A DNA stretch of 64,000 nt from contig NZ_LMRA01000044.1 of the NCBI RefSeq assembly GCF_001424705.1, positions 18,616 through 82,615 on the forward strand. Reading direction: 5' to 3'. Under the pieces are notes generated by a model. The model was not told where the DNA came from and did not search any database. It saw only the letters and a program-made list of their open reading frames with translations. The stretch is from Methylobacterium sp. Leaf465. GTDB taxonomy: Bacteria > Pseudomonadota > Alphaproteobacteria > Rhizobiales > Beijerinckiaceae. Made by a program: the position numbers and the translations under genes. Positions 44,062-52,713 of this stretch are shown here, piece after piece (positions within the stretch are counted from its first letter, which is position 1; every line of letters begins with the position of its first letter).

Positions 44062-44265
44062 TCAGCGGTCTCCGGCGCCCGACAGAAGCAACTCGATCTG
44101 GGCCATCCCGTTCTCGCGCGCCTTGGCTTCGGTGGGATGATTGCGGTCGGATCGCTGAATCAGCTTCCCCTTCCGGCGAATCGCCCACTGGTATGGACTG
44201 CCCGGCGCCTTGGGCGGCTGGATCTCCAGGGTGTAGGGGTAGGTAGCCGTGTTTTCGTCGCTCAT
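44062..44265 (-). CDS. Small conserved-looking hypothetical protein
   Basis: A 67-residue hydrophilic protein that I do not recognise by name. It reads as a compact beta-alpha domain: a strand-rich first half (YPYTLEIQPPKAPGSPYQWA), a charged turn (RRKGKLIQRSD) and a helix (TEAKARENGMAQIELLLSG). No signal peptide or TM segment. Coding character is good. The ATG at 44265 has GGAACG close upstream; a second ATG at 44274 would add three residues. It stands between eno and queF and is divergent from queF. Confidence 0.65.
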   Translation of the reverse strand: MSDENTATYPYTLEIQPPKAPGSPYQWAIRRKGKLIQRSDRNHPTEAKARENGMAQIELLLSGAGDR

Positions 44266-44397
44266 ACGTTCCATATGGCACGCGGACCCCGCGCCTGCCA
44301 CTCGTCGGTGACACATGACTGGCGAAATGATTGGATTTCGTCATAAGGCCTGACGCCTGCGACGTGGTCCGCTCCTCGTCTTCGGAAGATTTTGCCC

Positions 44398-44862
44398 ATG
44401 ACGCCACCGCCTTCAGGCGCCGAGAGCCTGCAACTTGGACAGATGACGCCCCCGCCGGGCAGCCCGGACGAGGCTCGACTCGACCGGGTGCCGAACCCAC
44501 ATCCGACCACCGACTATCTGGCCCGCTTCACCGTGCCGGAATTCACCTCCCTGTGCCCGGTCACCGGCCAGCCGGATTTCGCCATCCTGGTGATCGACTA
44601 CGTACCGGATCAGTGGCTGGTCGAATCGAAGTCGCTGAAGCTCTATCTGACGGCCTTCCGCAATCACGGAGCCTTCCACGAGGATTGCACGGTGGGTATC
44701 GGCCTGCGCCTCACCGAGTTGCTGGCGCCCCGCTACCTGCGCATCGGCGGCTTCTGGTACCCACGCGGCGGTATTCCCATCGACGTGTTCTGGCAGACGG
44801 GCGAGCCGCCGAAGTCCGTCTGGCTTCCGGATCCCGGCGTGCCACCCTACCGGGCCCGCTGA
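44398..44862 (+). CDS. queF: NADPH-dependent preQ0 reductase (QueF)
   Basis: A 154-residue unimodular QueF that reduces preQ0 to preQ1 in queuosine biosynthesis. The catalytic Cys53 is in SLCPVTGQPD with Asp60, the family-specific motif ESKSLKLYL lies at 76-84, and the zinc/substrate residues His94-Glu95-Asp96 are in GAFHED. The first about 30 residues are a Pro-rich extension. The ATG at 44398 follows GGAAGA at nine bases; a TTG two codons earlier is the alternative. It ends convergently with the M10 protease gene. Confidence 0.94.
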   Translation: MTPPPSGAESLQLGQMTPPPGSPDEARLDRVPNPHPTTDYLARFTVPEFTSLCPVTGQPDFAILVIDYVPDQWLVESKSLKLYLTAFRNHGAFHEDCTVGIGLRLTELLAPRYLRIGGFWYPRGGIPIDVFWQTGEPPKSVWLPDPGVPPYRAR

Positions 44863-44890
44863 GAACCGTTCCCTTGAGAGCGGCCTCGGC

Positions 44891-46810
44891 TCAGGCCGCC
44901 ATCGTCCGCGTCTCGCTGCAAGGCCAGGCTGCCTGTGCGGCCAGACGCAGGCGCAAGGCGCTGCCGATCCGGCAGCGCGCAGCCTCGACGATCGGACCGT
45001 CGAACGCCACCGGACGGCAGCGACCGAACAGCGGACTGGCGGTCCCGTCGACGTCCCTCCACCAGCCCTGCCTGGTGTCGCTGCCGAACCAGGCGCGCGC
45101 GCCGCTCTCGAAGTACGATTCGGCCGGCAGGCCTTCCGCCAACAGGATGTCGTGCCGGTCGAGCTCCACATGCCAGTAGGTCACCCGGTCCACAGCCTCC
45201 CGGCAGATCGCGATACCATCGATGAGGTTCATGATCGGCACCAGCACGCCGCCCGCGTTCGCCGCATCGGCGCCGATCAGCACCGGGTGTCCGGGCGACA
45301 GGCGCAGGTCTCGGGCCGGGACGGCCTGACCGCAGGCATCCGTGCCGAACGCTCCGGCCAGGATGCGTACGGGCCATTGCGTCGCAGGCACGGGATACGT
45401 GTCGGGCAGGACGTCTCGTCGGCCGATCCAGCGGATCGAACGGCGGCCGCCCGTGGCAGTCACCGCCACATCGGTCAGGCGCAGATCCTCGATCGACACC
45501 TCGCCGACGACGCCGTCCCGGACAACCGCGAGGCGCGTTCCGGTGGTGAAGCAGACGGGATCGACGAAAAAGATGTTATCGATGTTCGTCAGCGTATCGA
45601 CGGCGCCGGTGGTCTTGTCGGTGACGATGGCACTTGTGGCGCTGGTCCGGTCGATCGTGAAGTTCGCGCTGGAGCCCGTGATCACGAAGGCGTTGTTGCC
45701 GCCGCCGCCGTCGATCACGTTGCTGTTGTTGTTGCCATAGATGACGTCGTCTCCGGCACCGGTGACGGCCTTGTCGATCCGCGTGCCGAACGAAATGCTG
45801 ATGTTGTTGGTGACGGCACTGTTGGCACTGGCAGTGCTGAAGGTGCCGGGATTGAGGTTGATCCGAGTGTCCGTGCTGAAGACGGAGACATCGAGGGTGT
45901 TATTGGTGCCACGGTTGTACAAGTTGACGAAGGGGGTACTGTTCTTGGTAAAATCAAAATAGTCCCGCGAAGCGCCAGTGATGTTCGTATTGAAGCCGTA
46001 GGTCTGTCCACCGGCGAAGGTGCTGGTCTTCGACTCACCGTAGTAGCGCTGGCTGGCCAGAACATCGATCGCCATCGGCGTCTGGGCCCACCCGCCTTGC
46101 CAATCTGCGTTGACGGGAGCTTGCGACGCGAAGGTAGCGTTCGGATCACCCGTTCCGATGTAGGACATCAAGGTCCACAGATTCTGGTCGTATGGTCCCC
46201 GCTGCCCTTCGAAGGTGCCGCCATTGTAGTATCCGCCATGGCCCAGACCGAGGACGTGACCGATCTCGTGGGCGGTGTCGCTCATGATCTTGGAGCGACC
46301 GAGCTCGAAGCTGCCCCATATGTTGTCCGGCGCCTCGAGGGCGATGCTCGCTTGGCCGCCCCGAGCGAGAGGCGACGTCTGCGAAGGAATATCCCCGCTG
46401 CCGATCGGCGTCTTACCGTTGTTTGGTATGAAAGTCGCTGCGCCGCCCTCTCCAAATGTCGTAAACAGGAGATTCGCGGACTTGGCATCAGGGACATATT
46501 CGAACTTGATATCCGCAATATCAGACCAGAGCGACAGGGCGGCCGTATAGGCAGGCTGCGCAGCGACCGGCAGACCGGCGCTGAAGGAATAGGTAACCGT
46601 TCCGCCCGGTGTCCCGGCTTGGCTCGTGGTGGCGAGAGGAGCGCCTTTACTGTCGTTGTACCACTTGTTCATCCAGACATCGGTCGTGCTGAAATCTTTG
46701 TAGTTCCAAGTGTAGTAGGTATCGCCTCCGATCCGCCCATTCTCGTCGAGGCCCGACAGGAAAGTGACCTCGTCGCGCTGTCCCGCGTTTAGGTCCGTCA
46801 AGATGGCCAT
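44891..46810 (-). CDS. Serralysin-like M10 metalloprotease fused to a Hint domain
   Basis: A 639-residue putative secreted protease. The catalytic zinc motif HEIGHVLGLGH is at 181-191 and the Met-turn LMSY at 214-217. A serralysin C-terminal region follows, with calcium-binding-type residues around GAGDDVIYGNNNSNVIDGGG (about 351-370). From residue about 417 the protein switches to a Hint_2-type domain (VCFTTGTRLAVV ... LSPGHPVLIGADAAN ... WHVELDRHDILLAEG). No N-terminal signal is seen, as expected for type I secretion. The central part is visibly less GC-rich than its neighbours. The ATG at 46810 follows GAGGAA. Substrate and any self-cleavage are unknown. Confidence 0.85.
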   Translation of the reverse strand: MAILTDLNAGQRDEVTFLSGLDENGRIGGDTYYTWNYKDFSTTDVWMNKWYNDSKGAPLATTSQAGTPGGTVTYSFSAGLPVAAQPAYTAALSLWSDIADIKFEYVPDAKSANLLFTTFGEGGAATFIPNNGKTPIGSGDIPSQTSPLARGGQASIALEAPDNIWGSFELGRSKIMSDTAHEIGHVLGLGHGGYYNGGTFEGQRGPYDQNLWTLMSYIGTGDPNATFASQAPVNADWQGGWAQTPMAIDVLASQRYYGESKTSTFAGGQTYGFNTNITGASRDYFDFTKNSTPFVNLYNRGTNNTLDVSVFSTDTRINLNPGTFSTASANSAVTNNISISFGTRIDKAVTGAGDDVIYGNNNSNVIDGGGGNNAFVITGSSANFTIDRTSATSAIVTDKTTGAVDTLTNIDNIFFVDPVCFTTGTRLAVVRDGVVGEVSIEDLRLTDVAVTATGGRRSIRWIGRRDVLPDTYPVPATQWPVRILAGAFGTDACGQAVPARDLRLSPGHPVLIGADAANAGGVLVPIMNLIDGIAICREAVDRVTYWHVELDRHDILLAEGLPAESYFESGARAWFGSDTRQGWWRDVDGTASPLFGRCRPVAFDGPIVEAARCRIGSALRLRLAAQAAWPCSETRTMAA

Positions 46811-46935
46811 TCCACATTCCTCGCAACCGTGGGGATCGGACGCGAACCCCCTTGCGAAGCTTGTGGGACGAGGCGCAAAAATCGATATGCCCGCGAGCGC
46901 GCGAAGCGGAGCGGTTCGCAGTTCCGGGGGGGTCC

Positions 46936-46985
46936 AAACGCAAGCAGGGGCGGCCAACTTTCGTTAGCCGCCCCTGCTTGCGTTT
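46936..46985. terminator. Perfect 19-bp inverted repeat between M10 protease and Gly-rich gene
   Basis: AAACGCAAGCAGGGGCGGC at 46936-46954 is exactly complementary to 46967-46985, with a 12-base loop. Read from the Gly/Tyr-rich gene the stem ends in GCGTTT, so it can act as its terminator, 35 bases past the stop codon. Because it is long and fully symmetric, it could also be a protein-binding palindrome or element end. Confidence 0.75.
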
Positions 46986-47019
46986 GCGTATCGGTCTTCG
47001 GTGTCAGACGATGAAGAGC

Positions 47020-47349
47020 TTAGTAGCCATAACCGTAAGCGGGAGCGCCGTAGCCATAGGCAGGACGCGCATAACCGTCGCGATAATAGGAATCCCGCGC
47101 GGCGCCCGCAGCGATTGCGCCCGCCGCGAGACCGGCAATGCCGAGACCGACGGCCGCGCCGGTTCCGATCCCACGACGACGACCGCCATACGCGTAGCCG
47201 CGACCATAGCCGCGATGGCCGTAGGCATGGCCATGACCGTAGCCCCCATGACCGTAACCATGGCCACGCGGCCCGGCCTCGGCGGAGGTGGCAGCAGCGA
47301 GACCGCCGAGCGAAAGGGTAAGGGCAGAAATCAGAGCGAGCTTGCGCAT
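47020..47349 (-). CDS. Secreted Gly/Tyr/His-rich small protein
   Basis: A 109-residue protein: a clear signal peptide (MRKLALISALTLSLGGLAAA, cleavage near SAEA), a Gly-His-Tyr-rich region with repeats of GYGHG type, a hydrophobic glycine-rich middle (GTGAAVGLGIAGLAAGA) that could span or insert into a membrane, and a tail of AYGYG repeats. Similar small proteins are common in Rhizobiales with no assigned function; surface or metal-binding roles are conceivable because of the histidines. The ATG at 47349 follows TAGGA. The inverted repeat at 46936-46985 lies downstream. Confidence 0.75.
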   Translation of the reverse strand: MRKLALISALTLSLGGLAAATSAEAGPRGHGYGHGGYGHGHAYGHRGYGRGYAYGGRRRGIGTGAAVGLGIAGLAAGAIAAGAARDSYYRDGYARPAYGYGAPAYGYGY

Positions 47350-47537
47350 GGTATCCTACAGCATTCGAGAACGAATTGGATATTCCAACGTCAGGATGTC
47401 CCGATCGTTCCCGTCCGCTTTCCCAGATGAACAAAGCGCAACATGGTTCATCGTCCTTGGTGAATCGCTTCAGCCGTCCGGAGTTGTCGAGCCCGTGCCT
47501 GGACTTGCCGGATCTAGATCGACGGTTTTCCTCGATC

Positions 47538-48422
47538 TCAGGGGGCCTGGCCGACGATCCGCGCCTTGGCGAGGCGATCGAAGGCCTGCAACTCGGCGAG
47601 CAGCGCCGGCATCGCCGTCAGGGGCACCATGTTCGGTCCATCCGAGGGGGCCTGGTCCGGGTCGGGATGCGTCTCGATGAACAGGCCGGCGACGCCCACC
47701 GCTACGGCCGCGCGAGCGAGCACGGCGACGAACTCCCGCTGACCGCCCGAGGTCGCGCCCTGACCACCCGGCTGCTGCACCGAGTGGGTGGCGTCGAACA
47801 CCACTGGGGCGCCGTGGGTCACCTGCGCCATGATCGGTAGGCTGCGCATGTCGGAGACGAGGGTGTTGTAGCCGAACGAGGCGCCGCGCTCGGTCACCAG
47901 CACGTTGGGATTGCCTGCCCTGGTCACCTTCTCGGCCACGTGGGCCATGTCCCAGGGTGCGAGGAACTGACCTTTCTTCACATTCACAACTCGGCCGGTG
48001 GCGGCGGCCGCGAGAAGGAGGTCGGTCTGCCGGCAGAGGAAGGCCGGGATCTGGAGCACGTCGATCACCTCGGCCGCAGCCGCGCATTGCGCTGCCTCGT
48101 GCACGTCGGTCAGGACGGGCAGGCCGAAGCGCTCTTTGATCTCCGAGAAGATCGGCAGGGCCCCGGCGAGGCCGAGGCCGCGCGCGGTGGTGCCGGAGGT
48201 CCGGTTGGCCTTGTCGAACGAGGCCTTGAACACGAGGCCGATTCCGAGGCGGTCAGTCATCGCCTTCAGGGCATCGGCGATCTCGACCGCGTGATCGCGA
48301 CTCTCGAGCTGGCACGGCCCGGCGATCAGCGCGAAGGGTAGGTGGTTCGCGAACGCGACCGAACCGGCCATCACGATGGGAGCGGTGGAAGACGCGGTCT
48401 CGGATGAAGCAATCTGAGGCAT
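47538..48422 (-). CDS. kdsA: 3-deoxy-8-phosphooctulonate (KDO-8-P) synthase
   Basis: A 294-residue aldolase condensing arabinose-5-phosphate with PEP for lipopolysaccharide KDO. Typical segments: LIAGPCQLESRDHAVEIADA, FKASFDKANRTSG, VLQIPAFLCRQTDLLLAAA, NVKKGQFLAPWDM and VFDATHSVQQPGGQG. The first about 25 residues are an extension. It starts nine bases after the stop of the secreted unknown upstream, so the two may share a message. It is a core outer-membrane gene of Gram-negatives. Confidence 0.95.
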   Translation of the reverse strand: MPQIASSETASSTAPIVMAGSVAFANHLPFALIAGPCQLESRDHAVEIADALKAMTDRLGIGLVFKASFDKANRTSGTTARGLGLAGALPIFSEIKERFGLPVLTDVHEAAQCAAAAEVIDVLQIPAFLCRQTDLLLAAAATGRVVNVKKGQFLAPWDMAHVAEKVTRAGNPNVLVTERGASFGYNTLVSDMRSLPIMAQVTHGAPVVFDATHSVQQPGGQGATSGGQREFVAVLARAAVAVGVAGLFIETHPDPDQAPSDGPNMVPLTAMPALLAELQAFDRLAKARIVGQAP

Positions 48423-48431
48423 GGCGCCGGT

Positions 48432-48941
48432 CTAGCCCGCCTGCGCTGCCACGGGAAGGCCGGCATGGCGGCGAAGCACGCCCCGGGTGCTGGGGATCAG
48501 CACGCAGAGGGTCCGCGGCGACACGAACGGGTCGGTATCGGGCGCCGTCTCGCAGCGGAGCGCAGCGCGGCCTACAACGCCCTCCTGGGGGCGTCCCGTG
48601 ACCAGGGCGCCCTGGTGCAGACTGAGGGCGAGGGTCTCGACAGCCTCGGGTTTCGCGCCGGTGAGCGCCCCGGCGGCGAGGCCGATCAGCGCGTAGTAGC
48701 GGCGAGCCGGCTCCCGTTCCAGGGCGGAGAAGACCATACGGTGCGCCCGGCAATCGAGGCTCATCCGCTCGGCATCGGCTGCGCGGAATACGGCGCGCGT
48801 CCCCTCGCGACCGGCCAGGGAAGCCCCGGTGGCGCGGCTCATCCGTGCGGCGAGGGCATCGCAGCCATCCGCCGCCGCCGGAGCCGCAGCGTACAGCATC
48901 GGGGAAAGCAGGATCGCGGCGAGCCGGAAGGAAAGCGTCAT
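48432..48941 (-). CDS. Hypothetical secreted protein
   Basis: A 169-residue protein with a Sec signal peptide (MTLSFRLAAILLSPMLYAAA, cleavage near AAADG). The mature part has three Cys (Cys27, one in LDCRAH, one in ALRCETA and another in TLCVLI) that could form disulfides in the periplasm. No family is recognised. Nine bases before kdsA and 39 after the next unknown, it sits in a possible three-gene unit. Coding use resembles its neighbours. Confidence 0.65.
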   Translation of the reverse strand: MTLSFRLAAILLSPMLYAAAPAAADGCDALAARMSRATGASLAGREGTRAVFRAADAERMSLDCRAHRMVFSALEREPARRYYALIGLAAGALTGAKPEAVETLALSLHQGALVTGRPQEGVVGRAALRCETAPDTDPFVSPRTLCVLIPSTRGVLRRHAGLPVAAQAG

Positions 48942-48980
48942 CAGTCCGATCTAGCGCAGGAGACGGACCGCGCCCACCAC

Positions 48981-49469
48981 TTACCGCCGCGGGGTGATCG
49001 AACCCGTGGTGTCGCCGTGGCAGGCCTCGTGAGCATGGGAGCGCAGGACCCGCGGCAGGGACACCGCATGTGCGCCCGCCTCGTCCTCGAAGGTGCCGGT
49101 GAGAGCATCTGCGCCGGCGACGCCCTGGAAGTGGAGCGGCCCGACCTCCGTCTCAACCGCGAAGCGGATCGCCTTGGTGGCGTCGTCGAGGGTGACGTCG
49201 GCGGCAGCGCGGGGGCCACGCTGCTCGGCCCCCTCGTAGGTCAGCCCGTCCCCGTTCGGTGAGTGCCGCAGGGTGATGCGCTGGCCGCTGCGCGTGCCGG
49301 TCTGCGGCAGGGTACAAAGGTCGGCGTAGACGAAGGTGCCGGACGCCCAGGCGGTGCGCGCCTGGGCCGGGGCCGCCTCGGCCATGAGGATGCAGAAAGC
49401 CAGGCCGGGCAAAACATGAGCGCCGGCGCGTTGCAGCGTTCTCGGGGTCAACGTCCTCAGGGCCACCAT
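48981..49469 (-). CDS. Hypothetical secreted protein
   Basis: A 162-residue protein with a positively charged N-terminus and hydrophobic stretch (VLPGLAFCILMAEAAPAQA) consistent with a signal peptide. The mature part looks beta-rich: TFVYADLCTLPQTGTRSGQR, LTYEGAEQRGPRAAADV, and VGPLHFQGVAGADALTGTF. No family recognised. Its position upstream of the other secreted unknown and kdsA suggests an envelope role, which is inference only. The start at 49469 is the first ATG in frame with the signal. Confidence 0.6.
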   Translation of the reverse strand: MVALRTLTPRTLQRAGAHVLPGLAFCILMAEAAPAQARTAWASGTFVYADLCTLPQTGTRSGQRITLRHSPNGDGLTYEGAEQRGPRAAADVTLDDATKAIRFAVETEVGPLHFQGVAGADALTGTFEDEAGAHAVSLPRVLRSHAHEACHGDTTGSITPRR

Positions 49470-49534
49470 CGCGTTGCCTCCCGGATAGCCGCCGCATCAT
49501 CCGGCGCCGACGTTTCCGGATTGCGTCAGAGGGG

Positions 49535-50830
49535 TCAGGCCGCCGAGCGCGCGCGGGCCCGGTGCTCGGCCTCCAGGGATGCAAGAAGAATGCAGAGGGC
49601 GATGCCCTCGGCTGCCTTCGTCACGTCGCCGAGGCTGGGAAAGGTCGGCGCAAGACGCAGGACGCTGTCCTTCGGGTCGCGGCCATAGGGCGAGGTCGCT
49701 CCGGCCGGTGTCAGGGCGATGCCCGCTTCCTTGGCGAGCCGAACCACCTCGGTGGCGGTGCCTTCACGGGCTTCGACGGTGATGAAGTAGCCGCCCTCGG
49801 GCCGGGTCCAGCGCGCGGCTCCGGTTCCGGCCAGGTGCCGCTCCAGGGCCTCCTGTACGGCCGCGAACTTCGGCGCGATGAGGGCCCGGTGGGCGTCCAT
49901 GTGGGCCTGGAGTCCGGCGGCGTCGCGCAGGAAGCGCACGTGGCGGAGCTGGTTCAGCTTGTCGGGGCCGATGGTCTGCTTGGCGGCACGGGCCAGGAAC
50001 CAGCGCGTGTTCTCGGGCGAGCCGGCAAAGACCGCGAGACCGGCGCCCGCCAGGGTGATCTTCGAGGTCGAAGCGTAGAGAAAGGGCCGGTCCGGATGGC
50101 CGGCCTCGGCGCAGGCGGCGAGAATATCGCGTACCGGGTGGCGATCGGTGGTGAGGTGGTGCACCGCGTAGGCGTTGTCCCAGAACAGGCGGAAATCGGG
50201 AGCGCCGGTCGTCATCGTGGCGAGGCGCCGGACGGTCTCGTCGGAGAAGATCTCGCCCGACGGGTTCGCGTATTTCGGCACGCACCACATGCCCTTCACG
50301 GCGGGGTCGGCGACCAGCTGCTCGACCACGTCCATGTCGGGCCCCTGCCCCGTCATCGGCACGGGGATCATGCGGATCCCAAACTCCTCGCAGAGGGCGA
50401 AGTGGCGGTCATAGCCCGGCACCGGGCAGAGGAAGACCGGCGTCTCGCCCTGCGACCACGGCCGCTCGGAGCCGGGCACGCCCTTCAGGAGCGCCCACAC
50501 GATGGTGTCGTGCATCAGGGCCAGGCTGGAATTGCCGCCGACCACGATCTGATCGGCCGGCGCATCGATGAGGTGGGAGAACAGGGCCCGCAGCTCGGGC
50601 AGGCCCTGCTGACCGCCGTAATTGCGCGCATCCTCTTTCGCCGCGGTGGTGTAGTCGCCGTTGCCCGGCAGCGCGAGCATGCCGTTGGAGAGGTCGAGCT
50701 GCTCGGGCGCCGGCTTGCCGCGCGTCATATCGAGCTTGAGGCCCCGGGCCTTGAAGGCGTCGTAGGCGTTGCGAGCCTGCGCGTACAGGTCCGCGAGGTC
50801 GGCCGTGCTGCGGTCGGCGATCGTCGTCAT
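49535..50830 (-). CDS. PLP-dependent aminotransferase, aspartate type (class I/II)
   Basis: A 431-residue fold-type I aminotransferase. The Schiff-base lysine is Lys257 in YASTSKITLAGAG; the PLP-contact segments GGNSSLALMHDT, KYANPSGEIFSDE and WDNAYAVHHL are visible. It resembles the aspartate aminotransferase subgroup related to MocR domains (Asp_aminotransf) rather than classical AspC. Aspartate-to-glutamate transamination is the most likely reaction, but substrate is not certain. The ATG at 50830 starts the conserved MTTIADRSTADLADLYAQ; an ATG 13 codons upstream adds a Pro-rich leader. Confidence 0.87.
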   Translation of the reverse strand: MTTIADRSTADLADLYAQARNAYDAFKARGLKLDMTRGKPAPEQLDLSNGMLALPGNGDYTTAAKEDARNYGGQQGLPELRALFSHLIDAPADQIVVGGNSSLALMHDTIVWALLKGVPGSERPWSQGETPVFLCPVPGYDRHFALCEEFGIRMIPVPMTGQGPDMDVVEQLVADPAVKGMWCVPKYANPSGEIFSDETVRRLATMTTGAPDFRLFWDNAYAVHHLTTDRHPVRDILAACAEAGHPDRPFLYASTSKITLAGAGLAVFAGSPENTRWFLARAAKQTIGPDKLNQLRHVRFLRDAAGLQAHMDAHRALIAPKFAAVQEALERHLAGTGAARWTRPEGGYFITVEAREGTATEVVRLAKEAGIALTPAGATSPYGRDPKDSVLRLAPTFPSLGDVTKAAEGIALCILLASLEAEHRARARSAA

Positions 50831-51030
50831 GGTGGGCTCAGGTCCGGGTGGGGCCGCGCGGGCGTTCAAAAAGCGCGCGCACCATGACGTCTCGCGTCGC
50901 CCGCGTCACCCCGCGCGGGCGCGGGGCTCCCGGTCTCAGGGTTGCGTGGCATGCCAGGTGGCTCGGATCCGAGTCCATACCTCCGATGTCGGCTCGGCGC
51001 GTCCAGTCCGTGCGCCTGGAAGAACCATAG

Positions 51031-51063
51031 CGAACGGCGGCCCGCAGGGTGGGCCGCCGTTCG
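51031..51063 (-). terminator. Intrinsic terminator after degP
   Basis: A 13-pair perfect stem (CGAACGGCGGCCC with GGGCCGCCGTTCG) around a seven-base loop, 35 bases past the degP stop. The T content after it is low, so it is a stem-dominated terminator. Confidence 0.7.
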
Positions 51064-51097
51064 GTCTCGTTCGATCCCCCTCGGAGGAGACCCCGGA

Positions 51098-52627
51098 TCA
51101 GCCCGCCTTGCTCAGGGCCACCGCGACGAAGCGGGTGACGCCCTTGGCGCTCTTGACCCGCATCAGTACCGCCTTGCGGCCGCTCGACTCGGCGGAGCGG
51201 ACGCGCTCGGCCACCTCCGAGGGCTGCGAGACGCTGGAGCCCGCGACATCCAGGATGATGTCACCCTGCTCGATGCCCTTGGCCGCAGCCGGACCGTCGG
51301 GATCGACCTCCATCACCGCCACGCCTTCGGAGCCGGCACCGACCTCGGAGGCCGGGGCGAGGCTGAGGCCCAGCCGCGGCTGTCCGTTCGCCGAGGAGCC
51401 GCGGTCGGTGCTCGCCACCTTGGTGTCGTTGGGCAGCACGCCGAGTTCCACCGTTGCGGTGTCGGTCTTGCCACCGCGCAGGTAGGTCAGCTCGACCTTG
51501 GCCCCCGGCTTGATGCCGGCGATCTTGCGGGACAACTCCTTGGCGTCGTTGATCGGGGCACCGTTGACCGATTCGATCACGTCGCCGGACTTCAGGCCCG
51601 CCTTCGCCGCCGGAGTCCCCGCCTCGGCATGATCCACGAGGGCGCCCTTGGCCTTGTCGAGACCGAGGCCGTCGGCGATGTCCTTCGTCACCGGCTGGAC
51701 CTGTACGCCGAGGTAGCCGCGGGCCACCTTGCCGTCGGCCCGGAGCTGGTCGACCACCGCCTGCACGGTCTCGGCCGGGATAGCGAAGGCCAGGCCGACG
51801 CTGCCGCCGGAGGGCGACGCGATGGCAGTGTTCACGCCCACCACCTCACCGCCGACGTTGAAGGTCGGGCCGCCGGAGTTACCTTTGTTGATCGGCGCGT
51901 CGATCTGCAGGAAGTCGTCGTAGGGGCCGGCGCCGATGTCACGGCCGCGGGCCGAGACGATGCCCGCCGTCACCGTGCCGCCGAGGCCGAACGGGTTGCC
52001 GATCGCCACCACCCAGTCGCCCACGCGGGGCGCCGACTTGCTGAGGGAGACGTAAGGGAAGGTGCCGCCCTCGGTGATCTTGAGGAGGGCGAGGTCGGTC
52101 TTGGGATCCTTGCCGATCACCTTCGCATCGAGGGTGCGGTTGTCGTCCAGGGTCACCTGCACCGACTTGGCCTTGTCGACCACGTGGTTGTTGGTGACGA
52201 CGTAGCCGTCCGCCGAGATGATGAAGCCCGAGCCCATGGCGCCGCGTTGACCCTGGCGCTTGGGCATGCCGAAGCCCTGGCCCTGACCACCCTGACCCGG
52301 TCCGCCCTGGCCGAAGCGCTTGAAGAATTCGCGCAGCTGCGGCGGGACCTGCTGTCCCTGGCCGGGGCCGTCCTCGTCGTCGGAATCGGCACTGTCGTCG
52401 AGCTTCACTTTCACGGCGACGACGCCCGGTTTCACCTTGTCGACGACGCTGGCGAAGGAGCCCGGCGGATGATCGGGGGTCTCGATCGGGTTCTTGGAAA
52501 GGGACTGGGCGTAGGCCGGCGCGGCCGGCTGGGTCAGGCCGACACCGGCCGCGCCGGTCGCCACGAGGGCGGCCACGGCGACGGAGGCGAGGGCGTTGCG
52601 GCGCAGACGGTTGGGCTGAGCGGTCAT
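51098..52627 (-). CDS. degP: Periplasmic Do-family serine protease DegP
   Basis: A 509-residue HtrA/DegP protease-chaperone. A long Sec-type signal (ALASVAVAALVATGAAGVG, ending near PAYAQ) precedes the trypsin-like domain with triad His148 (TNNHVVD), Asp178 (PKTDLALLKI) and Ser251 (NKGNSGGP). Two PDZ domains follow (GYLGVQVQPV ... and LGLSLAPASEV ...). An insert at residues 76-128 is acidic and then Gly/Gln-rich, corresponding to a long LA loop. It should degrade or refold damaged envelope proteins. GGAG precedes the ATG. It is followed by a terminator and is the last of a run with otsB, glk and a DUF2459 gene. Confidence 0.94.
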   Translation of the reverse strand: MTAQPNRLRRNALASVAVAALVATGAAGVGLTQPAAPAYAQSLSKNPIETPDHPPGSFASVVDKVKPGVVAVKVKLDDSADSDDEDGPGQGQQVPPQLREFFKRFGQGGPGQGGQGQGFGMPKRQGQRGAMGSGFIISADGYVVTNNHVVDKAKSVQVTLDDNRTLDAKVIGKDPKTDLALLKITEGGTFPYVSLSKSAPRVGDWVVAIGNPFGLGGTVTAGIVSARGRDIGAGPYDDFLQIDAPINKGNSGGPTFNVGGEVVGVNTAIASPSGGSVGLAFAIPAETVQAVVDQLRADGKVARGYLGVQVQPVTKDIADGLGLDKAKGALVDHAEAGTPAAKAGLKSGDVIESVNGAPINDAKELSRKIAGIKPGAKVELTYLRGGKTDTATVELGVLPNDTKVASTDRGSSANGQPRLGLSLAPASEVGAGSEGVAVMEVDPDGPAAAKGIEQGDIILDVAGSSVSQPSEVAERVRSAESSGRKAVLMRVKSAKGVTRFVAVALSKAG

Positions 52628-52713
52628 AGGGGTCTCCGGATCGGGGGGCCGCCATTGGCGGGCCGTGATCCGGTTTGTAGAGGGCGCCGCCTGACCCGGG
52701 CGTGGCGTGAAGA

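Noticed and set aside
44880..44899. GCGGCCT/AGGCCGC hairpin at the queF and M10 protease junction
   Set aside because: A seven-pair stem overlapping the protease stop with no T-run; too weak to call a terminator in such GC-rich DNA.
46810..46957. N-terminal extension of the M10 protease gene up to 46957
   Set aside because: The extra 49 residues carry no signal peptide, read through part of the 19-bp inverted repeat and lack a ribosome site; the ATG at 46810 is better supported.
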